64,000 nucleotides of DNA from JAVKFF01 sp040226215 (GCA_040226215.1 JAVKFF010000147.1:19491-83490), one strand, 5' to 3'. Shown: positions 53,924 to 64,000, counted from the first letter of the stretch. The notes: a model not told the origin generated them from the letters alone. Numbers and translations are program-made.

Positions 53924-55930
53924 TCAAAGTTTCGCTTTTATCGCATCCGCGGTTGCCTCGGCGGTAATGCCGAAATGGCGGAACAGGTCCTCCGCCGGCG
54001 CCGAGGCGCCGAAGCCGCTCATCCCGATGAAGATGCCATCGGGGCCGATATAGCGGTCCCAGCCCTGGCGCACGCCGGCCTCGACCGCCGCCAGCACGAC
54101 CGCGCCGCCCAGCACGTCCCGGCGGTACGCCTCGTCCTGCTCCTCGAAGCGCTCAAGACAGGGCAGGGAGACGACGCGGGTGCCGATCCCGCCATCCTCC
54201 AGCAGACGGCGCGCGTCGAGCGCCACGCCGACCTCCGAACCTGTGGCCAGGATGGTCGCGCGATGCGGCCCGTCCGCCTCGGCCAGCACATAGCCGCCCC
54301 GGGCGCTCATATTCTCCTCGGCATCGCCGCCGCGCACCGTGGGCACGCCCTGCCGGGTCAGGGCGATGACCGATGGCCGGGTCGTGTCGGCCAGCGCCAG
54401 CGCCCAGGCCTCCGCCGTCTCCACCGGGTCGGCCGGGCGGTAGACCGCGAGATTGGGGATGGCGCGCAAGGAGGCGACATGCTCGACCGACTGGTGGGTC
54501 GGCCCGTCTTCGCCAAGTCCGATGGAATCGTGGGTCATGACATAGACCACGCGGATGCGCATCAGCGCCGAGAGGCGGATGGCCGGGCGGGCGTAGTCGG
54601 TTAAGGTTAGGAAGGTGGCGCCGTAGGGGATGACGCCGCCATGCAGCGCCAGGCCGTTCATCGCCGCGGCCATGCCATGCTCGCGCACGCCGAAGCGGAT
54701 GTAGCGCCCGTCATAGTCGCCGCGGCTGACCTCCCTGGTGCCCTTGACATAGGAGTTGTTGGACGGCGTCAGGTCGGCGGAGCCGCCGGCCAGTTCCGGT
54801 ATCGCCGGCACCAGCGCCTCCAGCACCTTGCCGGAGGCCACGCGGGTGGCGATCTTCGGGCTCTCCTTGACGAAATCAGCCTTCAGCCGGGCCACCACCG
54901 CATCGAGGTCGGGCGGCAGGTCGCCGGCGATCGCGGTCGCGAAGGCCTGGCGATCGGCCGAGGCGGCGAGCCGGGCCTCCCAGGCCGTGCGAAGCTTGCG
55001 GCCATGGCCACCGATCTCGGCCCAGGCGCCGCGGATCGCCTCGGGCACCTCGAAGGGCGCGTGCGGCCAGCCCAGCCTTTCGCGGGCGCCGGCGATCTCC
55101 TCCGCGCCCAGGGGGGAGCCATGAACCGCCGCCGTGCCCGCCTTCTTGGGCGCGCCGAAGCCGATCGTCGTCCGGCAACGGATCAGCGACGGCGTGTCGG
55201 ACGCGCGGGCGGCCTCAATGGCCTTGGCGACGGCGTCGGGATCGTGGCCGTCGACCGCCTGCACGTCCCAGCCGTAGGACTCGAAGCGCTTGCCGGTATC
55301 GTCGGAGAAGGAGAGGTCGGTCGGGCCGTCGATGGAGATGCCGTTGTCATCGTAGAGGACGATGAGGCGGGCGAGCTTCAGATGTCCGGCAAGCGAGGCG
55401 GCCTCGTGGCTGATGCCCTCCATCATGCAGCCATCACCGGCGATGACATAGGTGAAGTGGTCGACCAGGCCGTCGCCGAAGCGGGCGTTGAGCATGCGCT
55501 CGGCCAGCGCGAAGCCGACCGCGTTGCCGATGCCCTGACCCAGCGGACCGGTCGTGGTCTCGATGCCGGCCTCGACCTCGACCTCCGGATGGCCGGCGGT
55601 GAGGAAGCCGAGTTGGCGGAAATTGCGCAACTGCTCCAGCGTCACCTTCTCGTAGCCGGTCAGGTGGTTCAGGGCGTAGAGCAGCATCGAGCCATGGCCG
55701 GCCGACAGGATGAAGCGATCGCGGTCGGGCCAGTCCGGGCGGCCGGGATCGAATTTGAGGAAGCGCGAATAGAGCACCGTGGCCACGTCGGCCATACCCA
55801 GCGGCATGCCGGGATGGCCGCTCTTGGCCCGCTCCACGGCATCCATCGCCAGGGCGCGGACGGCGTTGGCCAGATCGCGGTGGGCGACGGCGGACGGGGT
55901 GTCGGTGCGCGAAGCGGTCTCTGCTGGCAT
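53924..55930 (-). CDS. tkt: Transketolase
   Basis: A 668-aa thiamine diphosphate enzyme of the pentose phosphate (and, if present, Calvin) pathway. Motifs: SGHPGMPLGMADV (~40), GHPEVEVEAGIETTTGPLGQGI, ThDP/Mg site GDGCMMEGISHEAASLAGHLKL...DDNGISIDG (~158-190), VREHGMAAAMNG and MTHDSIGLGEDGPTHQ (~470). The start at 55930 (MPAETASRTDTPSAVAHRDLANAVRAL) fits the family; upstream in-frame sequence is Arg/Pro-rich and not conserved-looking. It is divergent from the DUF4164-zapA unit. Confidence 0.96.
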   Translation of the reverse strand: MPAETASRTDTPSAVAHRDLANAVRALAMDAVERAKSGHPGMPLGMADVATVLYSRFLKFDPGRPDWPDRDRFILSAGHGSMLLYALNHLTGYEKVTLEQLRNFRQLGFLTAGHPEVEVEAGIETTTGPLGQGIGNAVGFALAERMLNARFGDGLVDHFTYVIAGDGCMMEGISHEAASLAGHLKLARLIVLYDDNGISIDGPTDLSFSDDTGKRFESYGWDVQAVDGHDPDAVAKAIEAARASDTPSLIRCRTTIGFGAPKKAGTAAVHGSPLGAEEIAGARERLGWPHAPFEVPEAIRGAWAEIGGHGRKLRTAWEARLAASADRQAFATAIAGDLPPDLDAVVARLKADFVKESPKIATRVASGKVLEALVPAIPELAGGSADLTPSNNSYVKGTREVSRGDYDGRYIRFGVREHGMAAAMNGLALHGGVIPYGATFLTLTDYARPAIRLSALMRIRVVYVMTHDSIGLGEDGPTHQSVEHVASLRAIPNLAVYRPADPVETAEAWALALADTTRPSVIALTRQGVPTVRGGDAEENMSARGGYVLAEADGPHRATILATGSEVGVALDARRLLEDGGIGTRVVSLPCLERFEEQDEAYRRDVLGGAVVLAAVEAGVRQGWDRYIGPDGIFIGMSGFGASAPAEDLFRHFGITAEATADAIKAKL

Positions 55931-56296
55931 CGGATGATCTGGCCCTGGCGGTGGTCCGTGGCGATCCGGTCCGACCGGCGACGGCGGCCAGCGAGCCCCG
56001 GGGCGGGAAGCGCGACGCCGCGCCGGGCGCAATGGGGCGCGGGCGTTGGTCGACGCCCTCGTTCCGGCGGTTTGAAAGCGTCGGCACCATGCCGCCGGCT
56101 CGGCATCAGGTCAATGTCCCATTTCCCGGTCGGCCATGCGCGGAAAACCGGGGCTTTGCGGCGATAGCCGCGCCGGCATCGGGGCCGTGTCCGGCAATCG
56201 CGTACCGGGCGAGACAAATCGGCGGAATCGCTTCAAACTGTCCGGAACATAGACTAGTGTTGGCATTCCCGTTTCACGACCGCGCCCAATGCATTG

Positions 56297-56506
56297 ATGG
56301 CAGACATAAACGACAGCCCGCTCCAGGCCGCCATCGCCCGGCTCGATGCTGCGCTCGGCCGGCTCGAGGCCGCCATGGCCGACCGCGAGCGGCGCCAGCA
56401 GGCGCTGTTCGAGGAGATGAGCCAGCAGACCCAGGCGGACGCGGAGGCGATCGCCGAGCGCGTCGACCGCGCCATCGAAACTCTCGAAGCGGTGCTGAAG
56501 GGATAG
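56297..56506 (+). CDS. DUF4164-like small coiled-coil protein
   Basis: A 69-aa protein, MADINDSPLQAAIARLDAAL onward, entirely helical with heptad pattern. It resembles DUF4164 proteins found directly before zapA in alphaproteobacteria. It ends 7 bp before zapA and is probably cotranscribed, suggesting a role linked to cell division; this is inference from position. Confidence 0.8.
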   Translation: MADINDSPLQAAIARLDAALGRLEAAMADRERRQQALFEEMSQQTQADAEAIAERVDRAIETLEAVLKG

Positions 56507-56513
56507 AATCGGC

Positions 56514-56822
56514 ATGGCCCGTGTGGACATTTCGCTCAACGGCCGCAGCTACCCGATCGCCTGCGACGACGGGCAGGAGAACCGGGTGCGCTCCATCGCG
56601 GAGTTTCTCGACCAGCGCATGCGCGAGCTGTCGCGCGCCGCGCCATCGGCGACCGAGGCCCAGCTGCTGGTGATGACCGCCCTGATGGTCACCGACGAGC
56701 TGTTCGACCTGCAGGAGGCGCAGGAGAACGCCGCCGCCGTGCCCAACGGTGCGGAGGCCGATGCGCTGGCCCGGCTGGTCGGCCGCGTCGAGGCCCTTGC
56801 GGGGCGCATCGAGCAGGCCTAG
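56514..56822 (+). CDS. zapA: Cell division protein ZapA
   Basis: A 102-aa FtsZ-bundling protein. The N-terminal domain has the family pattern VDISLNGRSYPIACDDGQE then RVRSIAEFLDQRM, and the second half is a coiled coil (ELFDLQEAQENAAAV, LARLVGRVEALAGRIEQ). Its place before 6S RNA and 5-formyl-THF cyclo-ligase is the classic zapA-ssrS-fau order of proteobacteria. Confidence 0.93.
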   Translation: MARVDISLNGRSYPIACDDGQENRVRSIAEFLDQRMRELSRAAPSATEAQLLVMTALMVTDELFDLQEAQENAAAVPNGAEADALARLVGRVEALAGRIEQA

Positions 56823-56837
56823 ATATCGGGTGTACGA

Positions 56838-56998
56838 GCGGGGCTGCCGGACGCGTTAGGTGACTTTATCCCCGGGGCCTATATCCATCCTCTAGGGAGC
56901 TGTCCCTGACCGGGCCGTGGCCTTGTCAAAACGGCGCCCACCTGCTGAGTGCGGGTCCCAGGAGGCTAGACGATAACCGACGGTCTCGGCGGTCCCGC
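56838..56998 (+). ncRNA. ssrS: 6S RNA candidate
   Basis: The gap 56823-57112 has the canonical position of 6S RNA, between zapA and the 5-formyl-THF cyclo-ligase. A 12-bp closing stem (56838-56849 with 56987-56998, two G-U pairs) encloses 161 nt, the usual 6S length. Inner pairings such as GTTA at 56855-56858 with TAAC at 56974-56977 continue the arm toward a GC-poor centre. 6S RNA binds sigma-70 RNA polymerase as a promoter mimic. I could not align it to a covariance model, and the true ends may differ by some bases. Confidence 0.75.
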
Positions 56999-57018
56999 CC
57001 GTGCCACCTGCCGCCCGC

Positions 57019-57054
57019 CGCCAAGACTGTCGCCAAGACTGCCGCCAATACTGC
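57019..57054. repeat. Three tandem 12-bp repeats
   Basis: CGCCAAGACTGT, CGCCAAGACTGC and CGCCAATACTGC follow each other between the 6S RNA candidate and the cyclo-ligase gene. No gene or known signal is evident there. Confidence 0.8.
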
Positions 57055-57112
57055 CGGCCGAAGACTCCCGACCGAGATTCGCGAGCGGGACTCCCGATGG
57101 AAAGGAGCGTGC

Positions 57113-57778
57113 GTGAGCGGTCAGGACCCATCCTCCCCAGAGCGGGACACGGCGCTTGGCCCGGCTCCCCTCTCCGCCGCGCTGCTCGCGGAAAAGCGGC
57201 GGCTGCGTGAGGCAGCGCTGGCCCGGCGGGCCGAGGCTCATGCCGTCGCCGGGGCGGATGCGGGCCGGCGCCTGGTGGAACATCTGTTGGCCCTGGTCGA
57301 TGCGCGACCGCCGGGCGTGGCCAGCGGCTACAGCCCGTTTCGCGGCGAAATCGACATCGGCCCCGCCCTGGATGCCCTGGCCGCGCGAGGATGGCGGATC
57401 TGCCTGCCTGTCGTGGCGGAACGCGACGCCCCCTTGCAGTTCTGCTACTGGTCGAAGGGCGAGGCCATGGTCGCGGGCGCACTCGGCATCGAGGTGCCGG
57501 CGCTGCGGCGGCCGGCGATGCCCGACCTGGTGCTGGTGCCGCTGCTCGCCTTCGATCGGACGGGCCACCGCCTTGGCTACGGCAAGGGCTATTACGACCG
57601 CACGCTGGCCGGGCTGAAGGCCGCCGGTCCCGTGACGGCGATCGGCATCGGCTATGCGGCCCAGGAACTGGACGCGGTACCGCACGGTCCTTATGACGTG
57701 GCGCTCGACGCGATCGTCACCGAGAGGGGGCCGGTCGCGATCCGTCAATCCGCTGCCGGCGTCACGCCCCGGACCTGA
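57113..57778 (+). CDS. fau: 5-formyltetrahydrofolate cyclo-ligase
   Basis: A 221-aa enzyme converting 5-formyl-THF to 5,10-methenyl-THF with ATP. Motifs: KRRLREAALARRAE (N-terminal basic helix), GYSPFRGEIDIGPALDAL (substrate), LVLVPLLAFDRTGHRLGYGKGYYDRTL (ATP and Mg site, ~140-165). The start is GTG at 57113 with AAAGGAG 6-12 nt upstream. It lies 4 bp before the YmdB-like gene. Confidence 0.93.
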   Translation: MSGQDPSSPERDTALGPAPLSAALLAEKRRLREAALARRAEAHAVAGADAGRRLVEHLLALVDARPPGVASGYSPFRGEIDIGPALDALAARGWRICLPVVAERDAPLQFCYWSKGEAMVAGALGIEVPALRRPAMPDLVLVPLLAFDRTGHRLGYGKGYYDRTLAGLKAAGPVTAIGIGYAAQELDAVPHGPYDVALDAIVTERGPVAIRQSAAGVTPRT

Positions 57779-57782
57779 ACTC

Positions 57783-58598
57783 ATGCGACTGCTCTTCATT
57801 GGCGACATTGTCGGCCGCTCCGGCCGGGACGCCGTTCTCGAACGCCTGCCGGGGCTGATCGAGCGGCACGGCATCGACTTCACCATCGTCAACGCCGAGA
57901 ACGCGGCGCATGGCTTCGGCCTGACCGCCGCCATCGCCGACACGCTGTTCGAGGCCGGGGCGGACGTGCTGACCACCGGCAACCATGTCTGGGACCAGCG
58001 CGAATTGCTGGGCTATATCGACCGCGAACCGCGCATCCTGCGCCCGGCCAACTACCCCGCCGGCACGCCCGGCCGCGGCGCGCTTCTGGCCACCTCGCGG
58101 AACGGCCACCAGGTGCTGGTGGTCAACCTGATGTGCCGGCTGTTCATGGATGCGCTCGACGATCCCTTCGCGGTGGTCGACGGCCTGCTCGCCGACATGG
58201 CCATGCCGCGCGAGGCCGACGCCATCGTCGTCGACATCCATGGCGAGGCCTCCTCGGAAAAGATGGCGATGGGCCACCATCTCGACGGCCGGGCGAGCCT
58301 GGTCGTGGGCACCCATACCCACGTGCCGACAGCCGACGCGCAGGTTCTGCCGGGCGGCACCGCCTACCAGACCGATGCCGGCATGTGCGGCGACTACGAC
58401 AGCGTCATCGGCATGAAGAAGGCGCCGGCGGTGCTGCGATTCCTGAGCAAGCTGCCGGGCGAGCGGTTGAGCCCGGCGGAAGGACCCGGCACGCTGTGCG
58501 GCGTCGTCGTCGATACCGATACCCGGACCGGCCTCGCCACGGCGATCCGCCCGGTCCGCCTCGGCGGCCGCCTGCAGCCGGCGCCATTGGAGGTTTAG
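57783..58598 (+). CDS. YmdB-type metallophosphoesterase (TIGR00282 family)
   Basis: A 271-aa calcineurin-like phosphoesterase. Metal-binding motifs are clear: FIGDIVGRSGRD (residue ~8 Asp), VNAENAAHGFG (~40), TTGNHVWDQRELL (~67), VDIHGEASSEKMAMG (~150) and GTHTHVPTADAQV (~178). In Bacillus, YmdB hydrolyses 2',3'-cyclic nucleotides. It overlaps nothing and starts 4 bp after the cyclo-ligase stop, a conserved alphaproteobacterial pairing. Confidence 0.92.
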   Translation: MRLLFIGDIVGRSGRDAVLERLPGLIERHGIDFTIVNAENAAHGFGLTAAIADTLFEAGADVLTTGNHVWDQRELLGYIDREPRILRPANYPAGTPGRGALLATSRNGHQVLVVNLMCRLFMDALDDPFAVVDGLLADMAMPREADAIVVDIHGEASSEKMAMGHHLDGRASLVVGTHTHVPTADAQVLPGGTAYQTDAGMCGDYDSVIGMKKAPAVLRFLSKLPGERLSPAEGPGTLCGVVVDTDTRTGLATAIRPVRLGGRLQPAPLEV

Positions 58599-58682
58599 GG
58601 AGCGGCCTGCACCGCCAGATCGGGTATAACTTGGTGTCCCCACACCCCATATAATGTGGTATTCAGTCCATTGACGTCGCCT

Positions 58683-58710
58683 TTGACAAGGCGGTGAAAA
58701 ACGCCATAGT
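58683..58710 (+). promoter_or_regulatory. Candidate sigma-70 promoter of yebC-ruvCAB
   Basis: TTGACA at 58683-58688 and CATAGT at 58705-58710, 16 nt apart, lie ~120 bp upstream of yebC. Just before, CCACA/TGTGG forms a small dyad around an ATATAA core (58630-58649). Confidence 0.4.
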
Positions 58711-58828
58711 GCGCGCCGTTTGGCGTATCGCGGCGCGGCGCCGCGTGACGCGCCGTGGCCGCGTGATCGACCGCGGCGCGGTAGATTCCCCGATGGCGAC
58801 CAGGTTCGAGTGAGAAGGCTCCGAGGCG

Positions 58829-59593
58829 ATGGCCGGTCATTCCCAATTCAAGAACATCATGTACCGCAAGGGCGCGCAGGACGCGAAGCGCGCCAAGGTG
58901 TTCACCAAGCTGGCCCGCGAGATCACCGTGTCGGCCAAGCTCGGCATTCCCGACCCGGCGATGAACCCGCGGCTGCGCGCGGCGATCCAGGCCGCCCGCA
59001 AGGAGTCCATGCCCAAGGACAATATCGAGCGGGCGATCAAGAAGGCGACCGGCGGCGACGGCGCGGAGGAGTTCGTCGAGATGCGCTATGAGGGCTACGG
59101 CCCGGGCGGCAGCGCCGTCATCGTCGAGGCGCTGACCGACAACCGCAACCGCACCGCTGCGGAGGTGCGCTCGATCTTCGCCAAGAACGGCGGCAATCTC
59201 GGCGAGACCAACTCGGTCAGCTTCATGTTCACCCAGGTCGGCGAGATCGCCTACACGGCTGGGGCCGGCGATTTCGATACCGTCTTCGAGGCGGCGCTGG
59301 AGGCCGGCGCCCAGGACGTGGAGCAGGCCGAGGTGGGCGAGGAGCCGGGCTACCTGATCCTCACCGATCCGGACGATTTCGGCGCCGTCAGCGAGGCGCT
59401 GGAACAGGCGCTGGGCGAACCCGAGCGCTCCGGTCTGGTCTGGCGGCCGACCACCACCTCGCCACTCGACGAGAGCCAGGCCGGCACGATGATGAAGCTG
59501 ATCGACGCGCTGGAGGACAGCGACGACGTGCAGCGCGTGTTCTCCAATTTCGAGGTGTCCGACGAGGTGCTGGAGAAGCTGACCGCCGCGTGA
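58829..59593 (+). CDS. yebC: YebC/PmpR family regulator or translation factor
   Basis: A 254-aa protein starting MAGHSQFKNIMYRKGAQDAKR, the family signature (GHSxFxNIxxRK). Internal motifs NIERAIKKATGG, YEGYGPGGSAVIVEALTDNRNRTAAEVRSIF and GETNSVSFMF are intact. Family members act as DNA-binding regulators and, more recently, as translation factors at polyproline stretches. It precedes ruvCAB, as in E. coli and most proteobacteria. Confidence 0.95.
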   Translation: MAGHSQFKNIMYRKGAQDAKRAKVFTKLAREITVSAKLGIPDPAMNPRLRAAIQAARKESMPKDNIERAIKKATGGDGAEEFVEMRYEGYGPGGSAVIVEALTDNRNRTAAEVRSIFAKNGGNLGETNSVSFMFTQVGEIAYTAGAGDFDTVFEAALEAGAQDVEQAEVGEEPGYLILTDPDDFGAVSEALEQALGEPERSGLVWRPTTTSPLDESQAGTMMKLIDALEDSDDVQRVFSNFEVSDEVLEKLTAA

Positions 59594-59653
59594 CGGCGCG
59601 ACCTAGGCGGTTTTCCGCACCTGACACGCGCCAGGGAGGGCGGCAGGACGACG

Positions 59654-60196
59654 ATGCGCATTCTGGGCCTCGATCCCGGGCTCCGGCACACCGGCTGGGG
59701 CATCGTCGACGTCTCCGGCAACCGGCTGCGCCATGTCGCCCACGGCACTGTCGATTCCGATGGCAAGGCGGCGCTGCCCGACCGCATTGTCGAGCTCTAC
59801 GAAGGGCTGGTCGCGATCATCGGCGACTTCGGACCCGACGAGGCAGCGGTGGAGGAGACCTTCGTCAACAAGAACCCGACCTCGACGCTCAAGCTCGGCC
59901 TGGCGCGCGGCGTGGTGGTGCTGGCGCCGGCAAAGGCGGGGCTGCGCGTGGCTGAATACGGCGCCAACCACATCAAGAAATCGGTCGTCGGCGCCGGCCA
60001 TGCCGACAAGGTGCAGGTTCAGGCCATGGTGCGCATGCTGCTGGGCGGGATCACGCTGGCCAGCGCCGACGCCGCCGACGCGCTGGCCGTCGCCATCTGC
60101 CATGCCCATCACCGGCAGACCGAGCGCAGCCTGACCGAGCGCAGCCAGACTGAGCGCAGTCCGTCGCGGGTGCGCCCCGCCGCGGCGGCACGGTGA
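59654..60196 (+). CDS. ruvC: Holliday junction resolvase RuvC
   Basis: A 180-aa endonuclease. The four catalytic acids are visible: Asp7 (ILGLDPGLRHTGWGI), Glu~69 (AAVEETFVNKNPTS), and Asp~140/143 (ADAADALAVAICHAHH). The C-terminal ~25 residues are an extension with tandem LTERS/QTERS repeats. It cuts junctions moved by RuvAB, encoded next. Confidence 0.97.
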   Translation: MRILGLDPGLRHTGWGIVDVSGNRLRHVAHGTVDSDGKAALPDRIVELYEGLVAIIGDFGPDEAAVEETFVNKNPTSTLKLGLARGVVVLAPAKAGLRVAEYGANHIKKSVVGAGHADKVQVQAMVRMLLGGITLASADAADALAVAICHAHHRQTERSLTERSQTERSPSRVRPAAAAR

Positions 60197-60203
60197 GGCG
60201 CCG

Positions 60204-60818
60204 ATGATCGCCCGGCTGAAGGGGATCGTCGACCAGCTGCTCGACGGCATGGCGGTGATCGACGTGGGCGGGGTCGGCTACCTGATCTTCTGCTCGCGCC
60301 GCACGCTCGACCGGCTGGGCGCGCCCGGCGACGCGGCCAGCGTCCATGTCGAGACCCATGTGCGCGAGGACCACATCCACCTCTACGGCTTCGCCGACCG
60401 GGCGGAACTCGACGCTTACCGCATCCTCACCACCGTGCAGGGTGTGGGCGGGCGCCATGCGCTGGCGCTGCTGTCGGTGCTCGGCCCGGAGGAGCTGTCG
60501 ATGGCCATCGCCGCCCAGGACAAGGCGATGCTGACCCGCGCCGACGGCGTCGGCCCGAAGCTGGCGGCGCGCATCTGCGCCGAGTTGAAGGACAAGATGG
60601 CGGCGATCCCGCTCGGCCCCTCGGCCCTGACCGCGGGGCCAGCCACGCCCCGGGCGGAAACCGCCGGCGGCGTCAGCGAGGACGCGGTCTCCGCCCTGGT
60701 CAATCTCGGCTACGGCCGGTCGGAAGCCTTCGGCGCAGTGGCCCGCGCGGCGCGGGAGCTTGGCGACGGCGCCACGGTGCAGGCCCTGATCCCCGCCGCG
60801 CTGAAGGAGCTTGGCTGA
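60204..60818 (+). CDS. ruvA: Holliday junction branch migration protein RuvA
   Basis: A 204-aa DNA-junction-binding protein. It starts MIARLKGIVDQLL, has an OB fold with ETHVREDHIHLYGFAD, two helix-hairpin-helix motifs (VQGVGGRHALALLSVLG; ADGVGPKLAARICAELKDK) and a C-terminal RuvB-contact domain (SEDAVSALVNLGYGRSEAF). It ends 1 bp before ruvB. Confidence 0.97.
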   Translation: MIARLKGIVDQLLDGMAVIDVGGVGYLIFCSRRTLDRLGAPGDAASVHVETHVREDHIHLYGFADRAELDAYRILTTVQGVGGRHALALLSVLGPEELSMAIAAQDKAMLTRADGVGPKLAARICAELKDKMAAIPLGPSALTAGPATPRAETAGGVSEDAVSALVNLGYGRSEAFGAVARAARELGDGATVQALIPAALKELG

Positions 60819-60819
60819 G

Positions 60820-61885
<1,066 letters not shown>

Positions 61886-61905
<20 letters not shown>

Positions 61906-62392
61906 AGCGGTGGCGGGTGTGACTGGCGACCCTTCGGCACCCCACCATGTCCGCGTCTACTGGGAGGACACGGACGGCACCGGCATCGTCTACCACGCCA
62001 ACTATCTGGCCTATGCCGAGCGGGCGCGAACCGAGATGCTGCGGGCGCTGGGCTTCGAGCAGGGACGCCTGCTCGAGGACACCGGCGCCGCCTTCGTGGT
62101 CCGCCGGCTCGAGATCGACTACCGGTCGCCGGCCCGGCTCGACGATCTGCTGGTCATCGCCACGACGGTCGCGGAGACCGGCCGGGCCAGTTTGCGATTG
62201 CGGCAGAAGATCGCCAGGGAAGGCCGCGAGATTGCCATCTTGCACGTGCACCTCGCCTGCGTCGACCGTCGGGGCAGGCCGATTCGGGTACCGTCGGCGA
62301 TCCGCGAGGCGTTCGCGGCGGTGACGCCGGAACCTCGGGCGGACGACCCGGAACCAGGCCGTACGGCAGCAATGACCAGAGAGGCTCCCTAA
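61886..62392 (+). CDS. ybgC: Tol-Pal-associated acyl-CoA thioesterase YbgC
   Basis: A 168-aa hotdog-fold thioesterase. The 4-hydroxybenzoyl-CoA thioesterase motif is YWEDTDGTGIVYHANYLAYAERARTE (split by the catalytic Asp in DTDGTGIVYH). It is the first gene of the tol-pal cluster, ending 3 bp before tolQ. The ATG at 61886 overlaps ruvB by 20 bp; a GTG at 61910 giving MAGVTGDPSAPHHVRVYW is an equally good start. The C-terminal ~25 residues are a non-conserved extension. Confidence 0.92.
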
Positions 62393-62395
62393 GGG

Positions 62396-63124
<729 letters not shown>

Positions 63125-63130
63125 ACGACG

Positions 63131-63586
63131 ATGGCGGGGCCGGTGATGAGCCGCGGCGGCGGCAATGGCAAGGACGGACGCCGACGCGGATTGCGCCCGA
63201 TGGCGGAGATCAACGTGACGCCCTTCGTCGACGTCATGCTGGTGCTGCTGATCGTCTTCATGATCACCGCCCCGCTGCTGACCGTGGGCGTGCCCGTCGA
63301 CCTGCCGCGCACCCAGGCGCAGAACATCTCCGAGCAGACGGAGCCGCTGGTGATCTCGGTGACCGCGGAAGGCGATATATTTGTCCAGGAGACCGAGGTG
63401 GATATTGGCAATCTGGTGCCGCTCCTGATCGCCATCACCAACGAGAACGCGGAGGCGCAGATCTTCGTGCGCGGCGACCAGTCGCTGGCCTATGGGCGCA
63501 TGATGCAGGTCATGGGCTCGATCAACTCGGCCGGATTCACCCGCGTCTCGCTCGTCGCCGAGCTGCCGCAAGAGGTGGGCCAGTAG
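63131..63586 (+). CDS. tolR: Tol-Pal system protein TolR
   Basis: A 151-aa protein with one helix at ~30-50. The proton-carrying Asp is in INVTPFVDVMLVLLIVFMIT, followed by the periplasmic domain (VPVDLPRTQAQ, VISVTAEGDIFVQETEV, IFVRGDQSLAYGRMMQVMGSI). It starts 6 bp after tolQ. Confidence 0.97.
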   Translation: MAGPVMSRGGGNGKDGRRRGLRPMAEINVTPFVDVMLVLLIVFMITAPLLTVGVPVDLPRTQAQNISEQTEPLVISVTAEGDIFVQETEVDIGNLVPLLIAITNENAEAQIFVRGDQSLAYGRMMQVMGSINSAGFTRVSLVAELPQEVGQ

Positions 63587-63610
63587 CGCCGAGGGAAGCG
63601 CCATCGGATC

Positions 63611-64000
63611 ATGCATCTCAGCTTCCTCCTCTCCACAATCGTCCACGGCCTGGTGATCGTGCTGATCATCTTCGGCCTGCCGCTGTTCCCCCAGGAGGCG
63701 CGGCAGCTGGGCGGCGAGGTCGTGCCGGTGGCCATCGTCGATCCCTCCGCACTGCCCAGCCTGGGCGATTTCGGCGAGCCGCAGCCGGCCGAGGCGTTCG
63801 AGTTCGAACGCCCGCAGACCGAGCCGCTGCCGCAGCTCGATCAGGCGCCGACCGAGGCGCTGACGACGGAGGTGACGCCGGAGGCGCCGGACCGGCCGCA
63901 ACTGGCCGAGCTGCCGCAGGTGCGCGGTCCCGAGACGCCACCGGAGGTGGCCGAGGTGCCCGAGCCGCCGCCCCCACCGCCGCCGCCGCCTCCGCCGCCG
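63611..64000 (+). CDS. tolA: TolA-like protein, N-terminal part (3' end outside window)
   Basis: The first 130 codons of a TolA-position protein. MHLSFLLSTIVHGLVIVLII is the membrane anchor containing the SxxxH motif (Ser8-His12 region) that contacts TolQR. It is followed by an acidic Pro/Glu/Gln-rich stretch and a poly-Pro run at the window edge. The long helical domain and C-terminal pilot domain lie outside. Identity rests on position and the anchor motif. Confidence 0.9.
   Translation, partial: MHLSFLLSTIVHGLVIVLIIFGLPLFPQEARQLGGEVVPVAIVDPSALPSLGDFGEPQPAEAFEFERPQTEPLPQLDQAPTEALTTEVTPEAPDRPQLAELPQVRGPETPPEVAEVPEPPPPPPPPPPPP

Noticed and set aside
58599..59653. LexA (SOS) box before yebC or ruvC
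   Set aside because: No GTTC-N7-GTTC motif; a single GTTC at ~58805 has no partner.

Overview
The window is chromosomal DNA from a high-GC alphaproteobacterium, probably of the Rhodospirillales or a close relative. That placement is inferred from gene order and families, not from a marker phylogeny. Supporting signs are the ftsZ-lpxC-bamD-recN-ligA order, a TrcR (DUF1013) cell-cycle regulator, small DUF465/DUF1192/DUF4164 proteins, a ROSE RNA thermometer in front of an IbpA-like chaperone, and efp-inositol monophosphatase-OmpA-MotA-like gene order. I found no phage, insertion sequence, CRISPR array, tRNA or rRNA. Nearly all of the window is core genome.

Layout. 0-7 kb: end of the division cluster (ftsZ 3' end), lipid A synthesis (lpxC), outer-membrane assembly (bamD), DNA repair (recN, ligA). 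7-13 kb: a small outer-membrane protein, Uup-type ABC-F ATPase, DjlA-type co-chaperone, a secreted unknown, a D-lactate dehydrogenase-like flavoprotein. 13-23 kb: AsmA-like protein, fumC with a ribbon-helix-helix protein, purEK, two DUF465 proteins, phosphofructokinase, an MFS exporter with a His-rich tail. 23-29 kb: trcR, quinone oxidoreductase, DUF1192, bdhA, a heat-shock-controlled ibpA, a 0.95 kb non-coding stretch with terminators and palindromic repeats, and an OmpA-type porin-like protein. 29-37 kb: two acyl-CoA ligases around a 1137-residue autotransporter with an Asp-Ala repeat. 37-48 kb: chaC, rpmE, an ABC exporter, a three-gene envelope motor-like cluster (MotA/TolQ-like channel, 935-residue coiled-coil OmpA/MotB-like protein, Pro/Ala-rich OmpA-like protein), an inositol monophosphatase, and efp facing epmA. 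48-56 kb: an esterase, a PIN toxin-antitoxin pair with a palindromic operator, a ThiE-like protein, TerC, LysE, gap, tkt. 56-64 kb: DUF4164, zapA, a 6S RNA candidate, 5-formyl-THF cyclo-ligase, YmdB-like phosphodiesterase, yebC, ruvCAB, ybgC and tolQRA (cut by the window end).

Two themes stand out. First, two proton-channel envelope machines lie here: the standard Tol system at the right end, and an uncharacterised MotA-like/giant coiled-coil pair at 40-44 kb. The B-type subunit of that pair has about 740 residues of predicted periplasmic coiled coil with exact 14-residue and then 49-residue periodicities. This is the best candidate for an undescribed system. Second, RNA-level and repeat structure is rich: a textbook four-hairpin ROSE element behind a sigma-32-type promoter, a 6S RNA with a 12-bp closing stem, and a family of REP-like palindromes starting GTCRTYCCG arranged in pairs at 27.4-27.8, 36.6 and 39.9 kb.
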